Source of the DNA: Candidatus Marinimicrobia bacterium CG08_land_8_20_14_0_20_45_22
GTDB lineage: Bacteria > Fidelibacterota > UBA2242
Assembly (NCBI GenBank): GCA_002774355.1
Contig: PEYN01000073.1
Coordinates: 1-38,920 of the forward strand
Reading direction: 5' to 3'
DNA: 38,920 bases
Positions 36,701-38,920 of the stretch are shown one piece after another (the stretch's first letter is position 1; the number at the start of each line of letters is the position of its first letter). The notes beneath the pieces are model-generated. The model did no database searches. It worked only from the letters and a program-made list of their open reading frames with translations, and was not told the DNA's origin. The position numbers were made by a program, and so were the translations under genes.

Positions 36701-36867
36701 TGAGTCAGGACAAAGCCGAAAAGAAATGGTTCGTCGAAAATCGCTGGCTTCCGGCTGTCAACGCCGTCAAGGATAAATATCAATACCCCGAATGGCATTT
36801 CATCGAAATCGCCAACGATATTCGGAATATTAAAAACGAACTCATCGAGAAAATCAATTCGCTGTAA
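33772..36867 (+). CDS. Large helicase-nuclease of type III Res / BPTD_3080 restriction family
   Basis: The product (1031 residues from the ATG at 33772) has an SF2 helicase core: Walker A MATGTGKT at 165-172, DEAH at 314-317, DLSATPYY around 361-368, and motif VI region [18 protein letters not shown]-terminal PD-(D/E)xK-type segment reads YFPDFVARV then LLIEISGMS (about 951-975), where the final lysine position is serine. Such proteins are DNA translocating restriction subunits that work with a methyltransferase, here apparently the partial gene at 38665. The longer start at 33748 lies inside the -10 box and is rejected. [13 protein letters not shown] linker is notable. Confidence 0.85.
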   Translation: MNTENPILNSPYNEPLLHYATDTDGALNYSDIRPGRRIFTPDIQVIPTKQGPQSEIFEVNDTPGQYGSHLINLCRREVGIWRNQNYPNTTRVTKELLIFWFENPDRHAVKKLFFAQREAIETAVWLNEVADKSNAGQNILNVIQEGQRKEIDDLSSQLPRIAFKMATGTGKTVVIACFILYHYFNRQEYRNDTRFADYFLVLTPGVTIKDRLGVLFVDTNHKNPNEIEDYYHIRGLTPKHLETRLENLNARLIVTNYHTFEPKTLQGNKRGVYDGKVDLNGNKIDSGNSEDFSIVVKRTLGKFKSGTRLLIINDEAHHCYLPKSKGKTSDNEESDENARAAVWFTGIKEISRRFKVQQVYDLSATPYYLKGSGYQAYDLFPWTVIDFGLIEAIESGLVKIPFIPESDNTQELKMPVLRNLYEHIKNDLPQKGQKRRKSEAKEEGSNVKELPPKLPRLLKIALDQFYEHYEDYDKGCREQQEEAKNLLTSPPVFIIVCNNTSVSKEVYKYIAGYEFEDPNGAVRTVPGIKEMFSNYDISTGRPLKRPPTLLIDSDALENNNQINDDFKKIFASEIGEFKRDYVRIHGQGSTEKITETEILREVVNTVGKPGKLGSHIRCVVSVSMLTEGWDANTVTHIMGIRAFGSQLLCEQVAGRALRRVNYTLKGYDKEGNPTEDKRKITAYKFPPEYAHIIGVPFKMFKGGKTPPPPPPQKTTKIFAMEARQSLYEITFPNVVGYRIDNTDGKITHDFSGIENFQIQGNMTPIRTKLANAFSPQEIELKIQSVLEKRDAEIIFWLTKELINVHFSDDDGNKQFQKFGKLKKIVEEWYKTKVELLNIRGDQYKRLLYFENLKTVVDHIARGINTDKNTSDFIRPFFNYYNKFNSTKYVFGQTTKEVYWTTKSHVNAVVMDSGWEGIAAKSLEELDEVVSYVKNQFLGLAIPYVKDGKDHSYFPDFVARVIGKDSKSKNLLIEISGMSQDKAEKKWFVENRWLPAVNAVKDKYQYPEWHFIEIANDIRNIKNELIEKINSL

Positions 36868-36870
36868 ACG

Positions 36871-38526
36871 ATGAACGAAGAACAACTCAGGGAAAAATTA
36901 CAGAAACTTCGCTCGCTTCCGGGCGAAGCAGAGACTGTCGAGTTTAAAGAGGCAAAAAGCGGTTATGATTTTCATAAAATTGGCAAATATTTCTCTGCAC
37001 TGAGCAATGAGGCGAATATTAAGGTTAAAAATGAATCCTGGCTGATCTTCGGGGTGAGGAACAAGGATAGGGAAATAGTCGGTTCCAATTATCGGGCTGG
37101 CAATCGGCCTTATTTAGATAGTTTAAAAAACGAGATTGGAGAAAAAACTACCGGTCGGATTACTTTTGTCGAAATATTTGAACTAACCATGCCGGAAGGC
37201 AGAGTGGTCATGTTCCATATTCCTCCCGCGCCACAAGGAATCCCGGTCGCCTGGGAAGGACATTATTATGGTAGAGACGGCGAATCGTTACGCCCGCTAA
37301 ACATCGAAGAAATAGAACGTATCCGTAGGCAGGTCACTAATTACGACTGGAGTGGCGAAATCTGTTCGGGTGCAACCTTTAATGATCTTGATGCTGATGC
37401 CATTAGAATTGCACGGGAATCTTTTAAAAAGAAAAATCCGCGACTGGCAGATGAGACGAATTCATGGAACAACCTTACTTTTTTAAATAATGCCCGGATT
37501 ACCATCGACTCTCAAATAACCCGTACCGCTGTTCTTTTACTTGGCAAACCCGAATCGGCGCATCATATCGCTCCGGCAATTGCCCAGATTACCTGGACTC
37601 TGAGGGATAAAGACGCTGTCGAAAAGGACTATGAACATTTCTATTGTCCCTTTGTAAAGGCCGTAGATCAGGTATTCGCTAAAATCCGCAATCTGAAATA
37701 TCGCTATCTGAAACAGGGAACTCTATTTCCCGAAGAAATCGATCAGTACGAACCACTTAATATTAAAGAAGCCTTGAGTAATTGTATCGCTCATCAGGAT
37801 TACACCTTAGACGGTAGAATTACCGTTACCGAAAGCGAAGATGGTTACCTGACTTTTGTCAATCCGGGTTCTTTCCTGCCCGGCTCTATTGAAAAAGTTT
37901 TGCATAGTCAGAATCCGCCTTCATACTATCGGAATCAATTTTTAACCCAGGCAATGCTGAAACTGAATATGATCGACACCGTTGGCGGTGGCATCAAACG
38001 AATGTTTCGTCTTCAGCGCGAGCGCTTCTTCCCGCTTCCGGAATATGATCTTTCCGATAACTTAGTTAGAGTGGTTTTAATCGGAAAAATGTTGAATCCG
38101 GAGTATGCCAGAGTGCTGGCTCTGAATCCCGATCTTAGCCTGGAGGAAATTATACTCCTGGACAAGGTGCAAAAGAAAAAAGAATTAACCAAAGACGAAG
38201 CTCATCATCTGAAGGAGAGAAGGCTAATCGAAGGACGAAAGCCAAATTACCATATATCGGCCTCGATTGCCAAGACTACCGGCCAGTCCACTGACTATAT
38301 GAGGTTAAAAGGCGTCGATGATCAATTTATTCGTAAGATGATTATCGAACATCTCGATAAATTCGGGGAAACCAAAAAAATAGCATTTGAAAAAGTTATG
38401 TTAAGTAAGATATCTGATAATCTGACCGAACAGCAGAAAAAAAATAAGATTAGGAATATCCTGCAGGATCTGAAAAGAAAAGGCAAGATCATCAACAAGG
38501 GTAAAATCTGGACAATTAATCCGTGA
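36871..38526 (+). CDS. AlbA_2/Schlafen-type ATP-binding protein in the restriction operon
   Basis: The 551-residue protein has an N-terminal AlbA_2 (Schlafen-like, putative nucleic-acid-binding) domain at about 15-150 (ETVEFKEAKSGYDFHKIGKYFSAL, SWLIFGV, YYGRDGES). A GHKL-type ATPase region (HATPase_c_4) follows at about 300-400, with NIKEALSNCIAHQDY as N-box, YLTFVNPGSF, and DTVGGGIKRM. The last 60 residues look like a winged helix (IRNILQDLKRKGKIINKG). It starts three bases after the helicase-nuclease stop with no Shine-Dalgarno, implying coupling. Relatives are annotated as regulators or DNA-binding proteins; a regulatory or accessory defence role is inferred. Confidence 0.8.
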   Translation: MNEEQLREKLQKLRSLPGEAETVEFKEAKSGYDFHKIGKYFSALSNEANIKVKNESWLIFGVRNKDREIVGSNYRAGNRPYLDSLKNEIGEKTTGRITFVEIFELTMPEGRVVMFHIPPAPQGIPVAWEGHYYGRDGESLRPLNIEEIERIRRQVTNYDWSGEICSGATFNDLDADAIRIARESFKKKNPRLADETNSWNNLTFLNNARITIDSQITRTAVLLLGKPESAHHIAPAIAQITWTLRDKDAVEKDYEHFYCPFVKAVDQVFAKIRNLKYRYLKQGTLFPEEIDQYEPLNIKEALSNCIAHQDYTLDGRITVTESEDGYLTFVNPGSFLPGSIEKVLHSQNPPSYYRNQFLTQAMLKLNMIDTVGGGIKRMFRLQRERFFPLPEYDLSDNLVRVVLIGKMLNPEYARVLALNPDLSLEEIILLDKVQKKKELTKDEAHHLKERRLIEGRKPNYHISASIAKTTGQSTDYMRLKGVDDQFIRKMIIEHLDKFGETKKIAFEKVMLSKISDNLTEQQKKNKIRNILQDLKRKGKIINKGKIWTINP

Positions 38527-38540
38527 AATGGTTAATAAGC

Positions 38541-38653
38541 ATGAAATACTTAGACATTTTCCAGGATATCTTTAGACATTTTTTAGATATCCGTTAGAGA
38601 GAACCTGGATGAATTACTTAGATATCTTTAAACATTTTTTAGACATTTTATAG
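38541..38653 (+). repeat. Duplicated AT-rich element between the ATPase and methyltransferase genes
   Basis: Two related segments, 38541-38597 and 38609-38653, share the words ACTTAGA-AT-TTT and TTTARACATTTTTTAGA. Each starts with ATG and ends with TAG, so they can be read as peptides MKYLDIFQDIFRHFLDIR and MNYLDIFKHFLDIL. Whether they are translated or are DNA-level iterons cannot be told; no clear Shine-Dalgarno is present. Confidence 0.6.
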
Positions 38654-38664
38654 GCTGAAAAACT

Positions 38665-38920
38665 ATGACAAACTCCATCGACTCCATCAAACACAATCAG
38701 GACAAACGCGCCCACATCCCCAGCCGCGAAGAAGCCGGATACGAAGACGCCAATCCTAAAGTCCAGCAAGGAAATAAAATTCTCGAACTTCCTAAAAATC
38801 CCATCGTCAACCGCGGGCAAGACCCCGAACTCTTCTGGCTCAGTAAATACGGCAACGATGACCGCGACGAATTACTCCAAACCGATATCCGCTCGCTCTA
38901 CCGTCACGAACATATCGCGC
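38665..38920 (+). CDS. N-terminus of a site-specific DNA methyltransferase, cut by the right edge
   Basis: 85 codons are visible: [55 protein letters not shown], then [25 protein letters not shown]. This opening is typical of large methyltransferases that accompany BPTD_3080-like restriction helicases. The SAM-binding and catalytic motifs lie beyond the window. It follows the ATPase gene by 138 bases including the duplicated AT-rich element. The Shine-Dalgarno is weak (AGG about 9-11 bases upstream). Confidence 0.65.
   Translation, partial: MTNSIDSIKHNQDKRAHIPSREEAGYEDANPKVQQGNKILELPKNPIVNRGQDPELFWLSKYGNDDRDELLQTDIRSLYRHEHIA

Overview
The window looks like a chromosomal segment of a Gram-negative bacterium of moderate G+C content, most likely from the FCB superphylum or a neighbouring candidate phylum (Marinimicrobia, Calditrichota, KSB1 or Ignavibacteria-like). 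This placement is inferred from a secreted metalloprotease with a C-terminal FlgD-Ig/type IX secretion-like sorting domain, an OmpA-type lipoprotein, a Spy-like periplasmic protein, Tat and Sec exported proteins, and the mixture of gene families. No rRNA or other marker fixes the phylum.

From the left edge to about 22.7 kb nearly everything is on the minus strand and is housekeeping. Reading in the direction of transcription (right to left): ftsE-ftsX; hrcA-grpE-dnaJ (no dnaK here); comEA, an unknown membrane protein and PilM-like and PilN-like pilus proteins; rsmD-coaD-pta-fmdB, closed by a bidirectional terminator. Then come small unknown genes, a membrane-anchored coiled-coil protein, a lipoprotein joining an OmpA domain to TPRs, tRNA-Leu(CAA) on the plus strand, a long-chain acyl-CoA ligase, purM, gpsA, an M30-like protease, a Spy-like protein, an M50 membrane protease and mltG, which runs off the left edge.

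From 22.8 to 28.8 kb the plus strand carries envelope and sensor genes: an M64-family secreted peptidase, a formylglycine-generating-enzyme-like protein without the catalytic cysteine pair, a membrane protein with a degenerate spermidine-synthase domain, and a multi-pass PAS protein that ends in a cysteine-rich module and has no kinase. A Gdx/SugE guanidinium exporter follows on the minus strand. Next is a compact AmmeMemoRadiSam operon in which proteins B and A are fused and carry a Sec signal, while the radical SAM enzyme carries a Tat signal.

From about 32.1 kb to the right edge the region looks accessory. A gene-poor stretch holds an eleven-unit 21-bp tandem repeat. It is followed by a G+C-richer gene for an unknown helical protein built from two copies of one module of about 104 residues, closed by a perfect 12-bp hairpin. 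Next comes a restriction-modification-like operon behind a near-consensus sigma-70 promoter: a large helicase-nuclease of the type III Res/BPTD_3080 kind, an AlbA_2/GHKL ATPase, a short duplicated AT-rich spacer, and the N-terminus of what is probably the partner DNA methyltransferase, cut by the right edge. The tandem repeat with the duplicated-module gene, the exported AmmeMemoRadiSam set and the three-gene restriction operon are the parts most worth following up.
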